Source: an uncultured Bacteroidales bacterium
GTDB taxonomy: Bacteria; Bacteroidota; Bacteroidia; Bacteroidales; FEN-979
Direction: 5' to 3'
Assembly (NCBI GenBank): GCA_903929315.1
Contig: CAIYUC010000211.1
Span: 1-64,000, forward strand
DNA length: 64,000 bases
The notes below the pieces were generated by a model. That model had not been told where the DNA came from and did no database searches. It saw nothing but the letters and a program-made list of their open reading frames with translations. Position numbers and translations under genes: made by a program. Each line of letters opens with the position of its first letter. Position 1 is the first letter of the stretch. Positions 8,920-17,722 of the stretch are shown here, one piece after another.

Positions 8920-10582
8920 AGCCTATCTCACCTTTAGATTCATTGAACGATGGATTTTGTGAACCGGGGTTGGTATAGTTCCCGGTAAAAAACAGATTTA
9001 ATTTTATAGAATGATGCTTAGTGATCTTGTAATTTCCATTAATGTTTGAATTCCATACCCAACTCTTATCCTGAATTTGTCCCGAATACATTAATGAATT
9101 ATTCCAGGTCAGCGATATTTTGTCATTGATAAAGGATTTCGATATTCCAAAGGTTCCTCCATCAGAGATATTATTGGAAAGACAAGTTTTGACAGAGAAA
9201 TAGGTTAAGCCGAAGGAAAATGACCATTTGCTTTTGATAAGACCCAGGACATAAGATAATTGAGCAGTCTGGGAATTAAAAGCGGCAGCATTTGAGGTAA
9301 ATTCATTTTTATCAGTGAAATTAGCCAAATTATAGACCAGCATGATCATATGGCTCTTTTTTGAATTGAAAAAAAGAAGGCGGGGCATCAGCGAAAAATT
9401 TTGGTTTATCTGGTGAATTTTTGCAGTATCGTTCAATGGGAGCCTTCCATCCCGTTGGCCGATGCTGTAATTACCGTAGCTTGCATCAACCCCGAATGTG
9501 GACGATGGATTGCAAGAAACATTTACATTTCCTATGGTTCGCAGGGAAGTAGCCCGTTTAGTGCCTGCCAGATTATCCCGCTGAAGGCCGGCACTTCCGC
9601 TTATCGCCAGTTTTTTCTTAAAAAGGGCAAAAGATGGACTAATGGTAAGGTTTTCCAGGTCGTTATTGAAAAAATAGGCTCCCATGGAACGGTAATTCGG
9701 GTCAATGCGCTGATATTCCAGTTTGAGTGACCATGTCTTCGCTTTATATTTCAATGAAGAGCGAAATGCAGTGTAATATTCAGAGGACTGGTTGATCACG
9801 AGAAATTTATTCATTCTCCTGATGATTGAAGCCGTCGAGCTGTCAAGCGACGGGTTTGCCCACATATTGTTGGTATAAAGGCTGATGGCTCCTTCAACTT
9901 CCCACACCAGTTTCTTGAAAAATGTGAACCGGCTGTTAATTCCTGCCACTACATTCTGTTCAGGAGCACGGATAGCGCCTGTATCGGGTTGATGAAGAGA
10001 CGTACTGTCGTCACGGATACGCAGAAAAATCAGGTCAAAGAAGTTATTTTCGGTCCCGACTCCGAGTTTGACGGCAAAACCTTTTCTTTTAAACTCGGGC
10101 AATGGATCAGTTTCAAACACGGGACTTCCTGATGTTTCCCGTTGAAAACGGCCATACACGAAACCGAACCGAAAGATACCGGGATTCAATTCAATTCCAC
10201 CTCCCAGGAAGGTATGACCGGCAAGTGTAAAATTTGAAAAAGTGACATTCCTGTACCCGGCATGAAGGGTAATCCACTTGTATTTCGGACTGATCCCGAA
10301 TTCATCGAAGGATTGAGCGTAGCTTCTTTGTTTATCAGAAAACACAAAGGCAAAGGGGAACTCGAATCCATAAATGCTGACAGTTGCATTTGCCGAAAAA
10401 ATATAGGAGAACGGCAATTGACGGGCAGGGATCCCATCCACCGCATATCCCATGATATCCAGTCCTATATTTCCATGTAGAGTAACGGGCTTCTCCTTTG
10501 CAATGTTTTCTATATCCTGGGAGAACAAAATTCCTGAGAAGGAAAACAAAACACAAAGAATCCACAACCTGGTTGCACGCAT
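8903..10582 (-). CDS. Outer-membrane beta-barrel protein
   Basis: 559-aa ORF; signal peptide ...FSGILFSQ; alternating amphipathic strands; C-terminal ...GEIGYVYKF ending in aromatic F; 17-bp overlap with the 7984-8919 gene. Confidence 0.7.
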   Translation of the reverse strand: MRATRLWILCVLFSFSGILFSQDIENIAKEKPVTLHGNIGLDIMGYAVDGIPARQLPFSYIFSANATVSIYGFEFPFAFVFSDKQRSYAQSFDEFGISPKYKWITLHAGYRNVTFSNFTLAGHTFLGGGIELNPGIFRFGFVYGRFQRETSGSPVFETDPLPEFKRKGFAVKLGVGTENNFFDLIFLRIRDDSTSLHQPDTGAIRAPEQNVVAGINSRFTFFKKLVWEVEGAISLYTNNMWANPSLDSSTASIIRRMNKFLVINQSSEYYTAFRSSLKYKAKTWSLKLEYQRIDPNYRSMGAYFFNNDLENLTISPSFALFKKKLAISGSAGLQRDNLAGTKRATSLRTIGNVNVSCNPSSTFGVDASYGNYSIGQRDGRLPLNDTAKIHQINQNFSLMPRLLFFNSKKSHMIMLVYNLANFTDKNEFTSNAAAFNSQTAQLSYVLGLIKSKWSFSFGLTYFSVKTCLSNNISDGGTFGISKSFINDKISLTWNNSLMYSGQIQDKSWVWNSNINGNYKITKHHSIKLNLFFTGNYTNPGSQNPSFNESKGEIGYVYKF

Positions 10583-10798
10583 GCGAAGACTTTTAGGAAA
10601 TAATTTTCCGATTTTAACAGAACATTTTACATATCCTGTCTTATTCAGGATTTCGTCTGTAATATTAGAAAACTTAACATGGCAAAACCTAACAAATGAG
10701 TGAACGGTATATTCTGTTGAATGAATGGAGCTTATTGGGTGTTAATCGGAGTCAGCAGTCCTCAATCTGTAGTCGGAATGTTTAATAAAAGTATAAAA

Positions 10799-10817
10799 GC
10801 AACTAAAAATTAGTTGC
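10799..10817. promoter_or_regulatory. Perfect palindrome GCAACTAA-AAA-TTAGTTGC overlapping the -33 region; candidate HicB operator
   Basis: 8-bp perfect arms, 3-nt spacer; contains the TTG of the putative -33 element. Confidence 0.6.
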
Positions 10818-10843
10818 AAATACAACAAAACTTATTATATTTG
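10814..10843 (+). promoter_or_regulatory. Bacteroidetes-type promoter (TTG / 19 nt / TATATTTG)
   Basis: TTG at 10814-10816, TAnnTTTG at 10836-10843, 19-nt spacing. Confidence 0.6.
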
Positions 10844-10847
10844 CAAA
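10839..10847. repeat. Target site duplication (left copy) ATTTGCAAA
   Basis: Identical ATTTGCAAA at 12206-12214 immediately outside the IS ends (10 bp if the following C is included). Confidence 0.8.
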
Positions 10848-12205
10848 CACATCCGTCCAAAATAAATTTTTATAAAAAAAAGTAGGGATTGGAGATACCC
10901 CTAAAAGGGGTAATTTTACAATAACGACAAAAACCAATCCCTATGGTAAAATTATCACTTTTTTCACAAATGACAAGTTTAATCCCCAGAGAATTGTTTA
11001 GCAATATTGTAAAAAAATACGATACCGATAAATACAGCAAAGGTGTTGATAGCTGGACGCATTTCGTCAGTATGCTATTCTGCCATTTGGGGCATGCAAA
11101 TTCAGTCAGAGACATTTCAAATGGATTAAGAAGTATCACAGGCAACATTAGTCATCTGGGATGCAGTCATGCTCCTGCCAAATCCACGGTGTCATATGTA
11201 AACGAGCATCGCAATTATCAGGTATTTCAAGAGTTTTATTATGTGCTTGCAGATTATCTGCGTAAACAGACCTCGTTCCCAAAACCCGCTCTAAAACGGA
11301 TCAAACGTAAAATTTTCTTACTGGATGCAAGTGTGATCTCATTATCACTTTCGCTTTATGATTGGGCTAAATTTCGTACCCGTAAAGGGGCAGTTAAACT
11401 TCACCTACTGCTCGATTATGAAGGATGCCTGCCCGCTTTTGCTGATCTTACCCATGGGAATGTCCATGAAATACAGGTAGCACATAAGATGAGATTACCC
11501 TCCGATAGTATCATTGTGTTTGACATGGGCTATTATGATTTTTCTTGGTGGTATAATTTGGACAGCATGAACAACTGGTTTGTAACCCGTGCAAAAGACA
11601 ATATGGATTATGAAATAGTTGAAGACTTTGATTTGACGGATGAAAAGGATAAAAATGTGTTGCAGGACTGTAATATCCGACTCAAAGGCAATAAAGCTCG
11701 GACAGAATACCCTAAAATGTTACGAATGGTAAGGTATTGGGATGAAGAGAACCAAAATGAGCTGGTATTCATCACCAATAACTTTTCTTGGACAGCAACG
11801 ACTGTTGCCATGATATATAAAGAGCGATGGAACATTGAAGCGTTTTTTAAAATGATCAAACAGAACCTGAAAATCAAATCATTTGTGGGAACCTCTGAAA
11901 ATGCGGTTCAAATACAAATATGGACGGCTTTAATCACCATCTTGCTATTGGCATACCTGAAGACAAAGGCAAAATACAAATGGCACATGTCGAACCTTAT
12001 CACTTTTATCCGACTAAATTTATTTGTAAAAATCGACCTGTGGGCTTGGATTGATGAGCCATTTATCCGTCCAAGTACCCATAAATCGGAACAACTTATG
12101 CTTTTTGAGAGGGAGGGTTAATTTTAAAAAGGAACAAAATAGAATTCTATATTATTGATTCTTAGACGATATTAACTATATTTAAATTTATTTTGGACAG
12201 CTGTG
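10848..12205 (+). mobile_element. IS4-family insertion sequence, apparently complete (~1358 bp)
   Basis: Terminal inverted repeats CACATCCGTCCAAAATAAATTT (left) vs CACAGCTGTCCAAAATAAATTT (right, reverse complement), 20/22 identical; transposase ORF inside; flanking 9-10 bp direct repeat. Confidence 0.9.
10943..12121 (+). CDS. IS4-family transposase
   Basis: 392 aa; DDE-type (LLDASV..., IVFDMGYYDFSWW) and Y-(2)-R-(3)-E-(6)-K signature YKERWNIEAFFKMIK. Confidence 0.92.
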   Translation: MVKLSLFSQMTSLIPRELFSNIVKKYDTDKYSKGVDSWTHFVSMLFCHLGHANSVRDISNGLRSITGNISHLGCSHAPAKSTVSYVNEHRNYQVFQEFYYVLADYLRKQTSFPKPALKRIKRKIFLLDASVISLSLSLYDWAKFRTRKGAVKLHLLLDYEGCLPAFADLTHGNVHEIQVAHKMRLPSDSIIVFDMGYYDFSWWYNLDSMNNWFVTRAKDNMDYEIVEDFDLTDEKDKNVLQDCNIRLKGNKARTEYPKMLRMVRYWDEENQNELVFITNNFSWTATTVAMIYKERWNIEAFFKMIKQNLKIKSFVGTSENAVQIQIWTALITILLLAYLKTKAKYKWHMSNLITFIRLNLFVKIDLWAWIDEPFIRPSTHKSEQLMLFEREG

Positions 12206-12214
12206 ATTTGCAAA
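12206..12214. repeat. Target site duplication (right copy) ATTTGCAAA
   Basis: Matches 10839-10847. Confidence 0.8.
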
Positions 12215-12223
12215 CAAAAATTC

Positions 12224-12484
12224 ATGAGCAGACAGGAAAAACTAAGAGAAAAACTCCTTAGATTGCCCGGGAACTTTACTTATAATGAAATGGTTACATT
12301 ATTAAGAGGTTTTGGATATATTGAAGAAGAAAGAAGAAGGTCTTCCGGGTCAGCCATTATGCTTTACCATAAGGAATTAAATGACAAAATAATGTTTCAC
12401 AAACCTCATCCGGAAAAAGAATTAAAAAAGATGTACATACTTAAAATGATAATTGAAAAACTAAAAAATAATAAAATGCTTTAA
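12224..12484 (+). CDS. hicA: HicA-family type II toxin
   Basis: ORF track start (GTG 12203) lies inside the IS end; the in-frame ATG at 12224 gives MSRQEKLREKLLRLPGNFTYNEMVTLLRGFGY...GSAIMLYHKELNDKIMFHKPHPEKELKKMYI, HicA-like; followed by a HicB-like gene. Confidence 0.75.
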   Translation: MSRQEKLREKLLRLPGNFTYNEMVTLLRGFGYIEEERRRSSGSAIMLYHKELNDKIMFHKPHPEKELKKMYILKMIIEKLKNNKML

Positions 12485-12545
12485 TTCAGGAAGATTTCTT
12501 TGCACTTGAAAATTGAAAAACATAAAACAATCAAAACTTTAATCC

Positions 12546-12884
12546 ATGAATATACTCACCTATAAAGATTATATCGGATCTGTCAGTTTTTCCTCTGAAG
12601 ATGAAGTTTTCTACGGGAAAATAGAGCATATAAATGATTTGATTACATTTGAGTCGGATAAATCTCATGATGTAAAAAAAGCATTTGAAGAGGCCGTGGA
12701 TGATTATATCACATTCTGCCAAGAAAAAGGTGTTAAACCTGATAAACCATTTAAAGGGAGTTTTAATGTCAGGGTGAAACCCTCAGTCCACAAGCTTGCC
12801 TATCAGAAAGCAATTCAGCAAGGGATGTCATTGAATAAATTTATTGAAACCACGCTGGAGAAGGAACTGAGAACTGCCGACTAA
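12546..12884 (+). CDS. hicB: HicB-family antitoxin
   Basis: 112 aa; YKDYIGSVSFSSEDEVFYGKIEHINDLITFE... plus C-terminal ribbon-helix-helix-like FNVRVKPSVHKLAYQKAIQQGMSLNKFIETTL. Confidence 0.88.
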   Translation: MNILTYKDYIGSVSFSSEDEVFYGKIEHINDLITFESDKSHDVKKAFEEAVDDYITFCQEKGVKPDKPFKGSFNVRVKPSVHKLAYQKAIQQGMSLNKFIETTLEKELRTAD

Positions 12885-15832
12885 GTACTGACCGGCACCA
12901 CCAACACCACCCTCGTCCCTGGATTCGGGCTGCCGGGAGAGTTTTCACAGAATTTGATACAGGTCGGAACATTGAATTTTTTTCCAAGAAGATCCAACCG
13001 CTTACGGGTCATCTCCATGCCAAGGTGTAAATGCTTTTCTCTTGTTATTGAGTATTCCGCCGATCGCTTCATCCCGATGCCATTATCCTCGATAATGACT
13101 ATGACAGATTTTTCATCCTGCATGCGGAATTTGATGTTGATCTGGCCTTTGTTTTCCAGTGCAGCAATTCCATGCCAGATTGCATTCTCTACAAAAGGCT
13201 GAATGATCATGGAAGGGATCTGGACTTCATCCGCCTCCACATCCTGATCCACCTCAATATTATAATCAAATTTATTTTCCATTCTCAGCTTCTCGAGATC
13301 AAGATAATTCTTTAACCTGTCGATCTCTTCCTCGAGATTGATGCTGGCGGCATTGATGGCATTGAGGTTCTGCCTGATCAGCCGGGCAAACTGTGATAGG
13401 TACAACCCGGCTTCACCAGACTTTTGTTGCAGGAGATAATTCTGTATGGAACCCAGGGAGTTGAAAATAAAATGCGGGTTCATCATCGATTGCAGAGCTT
13501 TCTGCTCCAATGTGATCAACTGGTGGTCTATTTCCCTGCGTTTGATAAGGATGTTTTTTCTCCGGATTATTGCAAGGAAAACAATCGCCAGGAATATCAG
13601 CAAAAGAACTGTAAGAAAAAGAGGATGCTCCCAGAAATGAGCTTTGATAATAATTTTAAATTCAATGGGCTTGCTCCATTCTGTATTCGGTTTGCTTGTC
13701 CTTAATTTAAAAATATATTTCCCTCTCGGAAGATTTTGATAAACAACAATCTTTCCTGTCCCATTTGACCAGTCATGATCGGCTCCTTCAAGCTTGTAGG
13801 AGAAAAGTACCGGTGTGGAGGAGTAGTTAATGCTGCTGAAAATAAACTTGATCCTGTTGTTTCCGGTTAATGTGATATTTTGTTGTGACAGGTCTGCTTC
13901 TATGTCGTTGATCAGGATGGATTGAATATAGGGTATGGGCGTATGGGTTGTGATATTGCTGATCAGTGCTTCCGGGATGATCGTCAGCCCGTCATCTGAA
14001 GCAATGTAAAGCGAATCCTCGTTGACAATTATATCATGGATATTCCGGAAATTGATATCCACCAATTGCAGCTCTACCGGCTTATTTTCAAAGAGGTGCA
14101 ATGGGTTGTCGCATTTATAAATATTTCTAAAGGTTGACAGATATAATGTAGGGTCCTCGTAAACAGCTTTTCTCACCTGAAGGTCAATAGGTGAACCAAA
14201 AGCTGCGGTGAGGTTAATAAAATTGTGCTGGTTATAAAGATAAATACTATCATCTTCGATATTATATAATTCGGTGGAGTCGTTCAAAATAAGATGATCC
14301 GTGATTATTTTATTGTCGAAGCGGGATAATTCTTTACAGGGCAGAATTTTTTCATTTCGGTACAGGTAGTTTTTCTTTGCATTGATGACAATGTCATTAT
14401 AGATATTATAAAAAGTATTATTAATACGTTCGTCTAAATCTATTTCTTTCATATCCCTGAATAGTGTTTCTGTGCTCAAAAGAAACAATCTTGAGACAAT
14501 GAAGGAGTTAATCTTTTCACATGTACTATTTACTGTTATTTTATTAAGGTTAGTTCCTGGGTTGAATGAATATTGGTATAATATTCGTTTCACTGCAAAT
14601 TCCGTTCTGATACCTTCGAAAGCAAAAAATTTTAATCCTCTTTCCCCGACAATTAAATTTTTATTATTCAACTGGCAGATCAGGTTAAATTGAGAGTTTT
14701 TATTCCGGAAATTCAAAGTATAGAAATCATTATTTTTTAAGAGGTATACTGTTTTTCCATTCGTAAGCCAAATACCCTCTCCGGGCTTAGAATCCAAAGC
14801 TGTTATACCTGTATTTTGAAACAAATCATTCTCATAATGCTTATGAGAGTTCAGGTAAGGGTTGATCTTATATACCCCATCTTTCATCGAACTTATCCAT
14901 ATATTGTTCTCGTTGTCCTGGATTATGGACTGGCCCTCGATTAAATCAAAATGACGTACAATTTGGTTATTCCGGAGACAAAAAACACCCCGATCAAATG
15001 TAACAATCCATAAAAACCCGCCGGAATCTTCCAGAATGGACTTTATCCCCATATATGCATTCGGCATTTTAAATGGCATTGAAACAGCCTCAATCTGAAA
15101 TTTATCGTTAATTTTGAATACTCCATTTTCGTAAGCGGAAATATAAAAAGATTTATTTTGGCCTGGAAAGACCCTGTAAATCCCGATTGAATCAAAGATT
15201 TTTGCCGGCTTTTGAATTAAACTATTCAGTTTGAACATCCCGCAACTTGTCCATACTATGAATTCACCCTTAGAATTCTTACCCAGATATCTTAACCCCA
15301 AATCTCCATTGTATTTACAATTTGTTTGATCTTTGACAATGTTTTTGTCTATTTCGTACTTTTTAACATTGTTTTGTGGGTCTATAGCAAATATTTCAAA
15401 CCACCAGTTATAGAAATAGATCATTTTATTCTTATCCTGGTAAAAATCGATAAAGAAATTTTTATTTTTTATTGAATCCAGAAATGGAGCATTAATTTCA
15501 TTAAAGATTTTGTTCTGATAGAAAAAATTAAGTCTGCTGTTTAAATTAAAGAACCAGATACGTCCAAATGAATCTTCTTTGATGCGGATCACCTCATTAC
15601 TATTTAAACCATCGTTCTTACAGAAATTTGTAAATATTGTACCATCATATCGTATAACACCTGCATCCGTTGCAAACCAGATAAATTTTTTGCTGTCCTG
15701 GTAAATATAGTAAACAGTATTTGTTGGCAGGCCATCATAAGTGGTATAATGCTGGATATAGGGGTTCTGTGCTGACAAGAAAGATTCAGCAAACGATAGA
15801 AAAAAGAAGAAAAGAATTAACAACTTTCTCAC
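12881..15832 (-). CDS. LytS/YehU-type sensor histidine kinase with periplasmic beta-propeller (Reg_prop) and Y_Y_Y domain
   Basis: 983 aa; IQHYTTYDGLPTNTVYYIYQDSKKFIWFATDAGVIRYDG propeller blades; single TM; LEQKALQSMMNPHFIFNSLGSIQNYL (His_kinase family) and HATPase C-terminus. Confidence 0.9.
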   Translation of the reverse strand: MRKLLILFFFFLSFAESFLSAQNPYIQHYTTYDGLPTNTVYYIYQDSKKFIWFATDAGVIRYDGTIFTNFCKNDGLNSNEVIRIKEDSFGRIWFFNLNSRLNFFYQNKIFNEINAPFLDSIKNKNFFIDFYQDKNKMIYFYNWWFEIFAIDPQNNVKKYEIDKNIVKDQTNCKYNGDLGLRYLGKNSKGEFIVWTSCGMFKLNSLIQKPAKIFDSIGIYRVFPGQNKSFYISAYENGVFKINDKFQIEAVSMPFKMPNAYMGIKSILEDSGGFLWIVTFDRGVFCLRNNQIVRHFDLIEGQSIIQDNENNIWISSMKDGVYKINPYLNSHKHYENDLFQNTGITALDSKPGEGIWLTNGKTVYLLKNNDFYTLNFRNKNSQFNLICQLNNKNLIVGERGLKFFAFEGIRTEFAVKRILYQYSFNPGTNLNKITVNSTCEKINSFIVSRLFLLSTETLFRDMKEIDLDERINNTFYNIYNDIVINAKKNYLYRNEKILPCKELSRFDNKIITDHLILNDSTELYNIEDDSIYLYNQHNFINLTAAFGSPIDLQVRKAVYEDPTLYLSTFRNIYKCDNPLHLFENKPVELQLVDINFRNIHDIIVNEDSLYIASDDGLTIIPEALISNITTHTPIPYIQSILINDIEADLSQQNITLTGNNRIKFIFSSINYSSTPVLFSYKLEGADHDWSNGTGKIVVYQNLPRGKYIFKLRTSKPNTEWSKPIEFKIIIKAHFWEHPLFLTVLLLIFLAIVFLAIIRRKNILIKRREIDHQLITLEQKALQSMMNPHFIFNSLGSIQNYLLQQKSGEAGLYLSQFARLIRQNLNAINAASINLEEEIDRLKNYLDLEKLRMENKFDYNIEVDQDVEADEVQIPSMIIQPFVENAIWHGIAALENKGQINIKFRMQDEKSVIVIIEDNGIGMKRSAEYSITREKHLHLGMEMTRKRLDLLGKKFNVPTCIKFCENSPGSPNPGTRVVLVVPVST

Positions 15833-15833
15833 A

Positions 15834-16628
15834 TCAATCCAGTGATTTTGAGAAATGTCTCACGGCTTCCCGGAAGTCGTTCAGTTTTCGTCTTGAAATA
15901 CTCAGTTTTGTGCCGTCATTCAGCTCAGCAAAATTTCCTTCATAACTCGAATAAGCCTGCAAATAGTTCATGTTGATGATCGTTGATTTATGGATCCTGA
16001 AAAAAGCAGGTTGTTCAAGAATCTTTTCAAATTCACCCAGCGACCGGGTTGCAACGATCTTGTCCAATCCCGACAAATGCAGGATCGTATAATTACTGTC
16101 GGCCTGCAAATACATGAGGTCGCCTACATTCACCATCCGGAACCCAAATTGCTCAGTAACCGTGATCTTTGAGATCGGTTTATCTCCCGATTGGATCTGC
16201 TCATGCAGGTTATCCAGTGACTCATGATAAATTTTCCGGACATCTGCCTTGCTTTGCCTCAGCTCATGATATTGAACAGCCTTCGATACCGCTTCACGAA
16301 GTTCAAGCGCATTGACCGGTTTTAGCAGGTAATCAATGGCGCTTGCTTTCAATGCTCTTAATGCATATTCCTGGTAAGCGGTGACGAAAATTATCCCGTA
16401 TTCCTCCTTTGGGATAGAACGAAGAAAAGCAAAACCATCTTCCTTCGGCATTGATATGTCCAGAAAGATAAAATCAACCTCGTTTGTCTTTAAAAGTTCA
16501 CGTCCTTCAACAGCCGAAGCAGCAGATCCGCAGACTTGAATCTCAGGACAATGGTCTGCCAATAAAAGCATCAATGCCTCACGGACATTCCTTTCATCGT
16601 CAATAATAATTGCACTGTAACTTTTCAT
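15834..16628 (-). CDS. LytTR-family response regulator
   Basis: 264 aa; receiver domain (IIDDERNVREAL...FLDISMPKEDGF) plus LytTR DNA-binding domain; abuts the histidine kinase. Confidence 0.93.
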   Translation of the reverse strand: MKSYSAIIIDDERNVREALMLLLADHCPEIQVCGSAASAVEGRELLKTNEVDFIFLDISMPKEDGFAFLRSIPKEEYGIIFVTAYQEYALRALKASAIDYLLKPVNALELREAVSKAVQYHELRQSKADVRKIYHESLDNLHEQIQSGDKPISKITVTEQFGFRMVNVGDLMYLQADSNYTILHLSGLDKIVATRSLGEFEKILEQPAFFRIHKSTIINMNYLQAYSSYEGNFAELNDGTKLSISRRKLNDFREAVRHFSKSLD

Positions 16629-16825
16629 GAAAACAAAAATACCATGGTAAAGTTAGAAAAATTAAAGGAATGTGTGAAATGCCACTTTCATCTCTTGAAT
16701 GGTATTATTTATTGAAGGAACGGCGATAGATCATAATTCAGAATGCAGTAATGTAGTAATGCAGAAATTAAGGTTTCACAGTTAATTCGTAATACGTAAT
16801 ACGTAATCATCAAGATAATCCCGAC

Positions 16826-16852
16826 TGTCACGATTGTAACGATTGTCACGAT
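16826..16852. repeat. Three tandem 9-mers TGTCACGAT/TGTAACGAT/TGTCACGAT
   Basis: Direct reading; overlaps the 3' end of the SDR gene. Confidence 0.8.
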
Positions 16853-17604
16853 CTTAAATAAGACGCCCCATTTACATCAATAATGCCACCGGTCATATAT
16901 TCTGAACCATCTCCGGCGAACATCAGGATCGCATAAGCTACTTCTTCCGACCTGGCGGTCCGTTTCAGAGGGCTCTGCTCACGGATCGGATTCCCGGCGG
17001 GCCCGGTTAAGATCTCACGGGTCATATCGGTTTCCACCCACCCGGGTGCAACGACGCCTACATAAATGTTATAGGGTCCCAACGCCTGGGCCAGCGATTG
17101 GCTCATGGCATTCAACCCGGCTTTACTGGCACCGTAAGCAGGGCTGTCAGGTTCACCACGGAAAGCACCGCGTGAGGAAACATTAATGATCTTGCCCCCT
17201 CCTTGCTTTATCATCTGCCGGACTACATAATAACACATGTTAGCAGGACCCATAAGATTGGTGTTAATTGTATTTTCCCAATCTTTCTGCCATTTCTCAA
17301 AAGGATCAGATTGTATATTGTGTTGAACAAAAATACCGGCATTGTTAACGAGAATATCTATCCTGCCAAACCGTCGTACCACAGTTTCAACAAGATCCGA
17401 TATCTGCTGAGCACTTGTCAAATCAGCCTTCATCTTTAAATGAGGTCCGCCATTTAAAAGAAGTAGGGTAGCATCGGCTGCTACATCATCCTCTTTATAT
17501 GTGATAACCACCTTTGCACCTTCATCTGCAAAAGCAATGGCCGTAGCTCTTCCAATCCCTTTAGAACCTCCGGTAATCAAAACAATTTTATCCGTAAATC
17601 TCAT
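16846..17604 (-). CDS. Short-chain dehydrogenase/reductase, FabG-like
   Basis: 252 aa; GGSKGIGRATA, NNAG, S...YGASKAG motifs. Confidence 0.92.
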   Translation of the reverse strand: MRFTDKIVLITGGSKGIGRATAIAFADEGAKVVITYKEDDVAADATLLLLNGGPHLKMKADLTSAQQISDLVETVVRRFGRIDILVNNAGIFVQHNIQSDPFEKWQKDWENTINTNLMGPANMCYYVVRQMIKQGGGKIINVSSRGAFRGEPDSPAYGASKAGLNAMSQSLAQALGPYNIYVGVVAPGWVETDMTREILTGPAGNPIREQSPLKRTARSEEVAYAILMFAGDGSEYMTGGIIDVNGASYLRS

Positions 17605-17722
17605 AATTCCTTGTTGTCCGCCTGTCTTTAGTCAACAGTCAGCAGTCAGCAGTTCAGCTCGTAATCCGTAATTCGTAATCCGTAATCATTCTTGTCCACC
17701 TTCCAGCTGCCCATCTCAGAAC

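Noticed and set aside
10839-10848. TTTGCAAA as part of the IS terminal inverted repeat
   Set aside because: TTTGCAAA is itself palindromic, so both readings are possible; the direct 9-10 bp match and the CACA...GTCCAAAATAAATTT boundary fit a target duplication better
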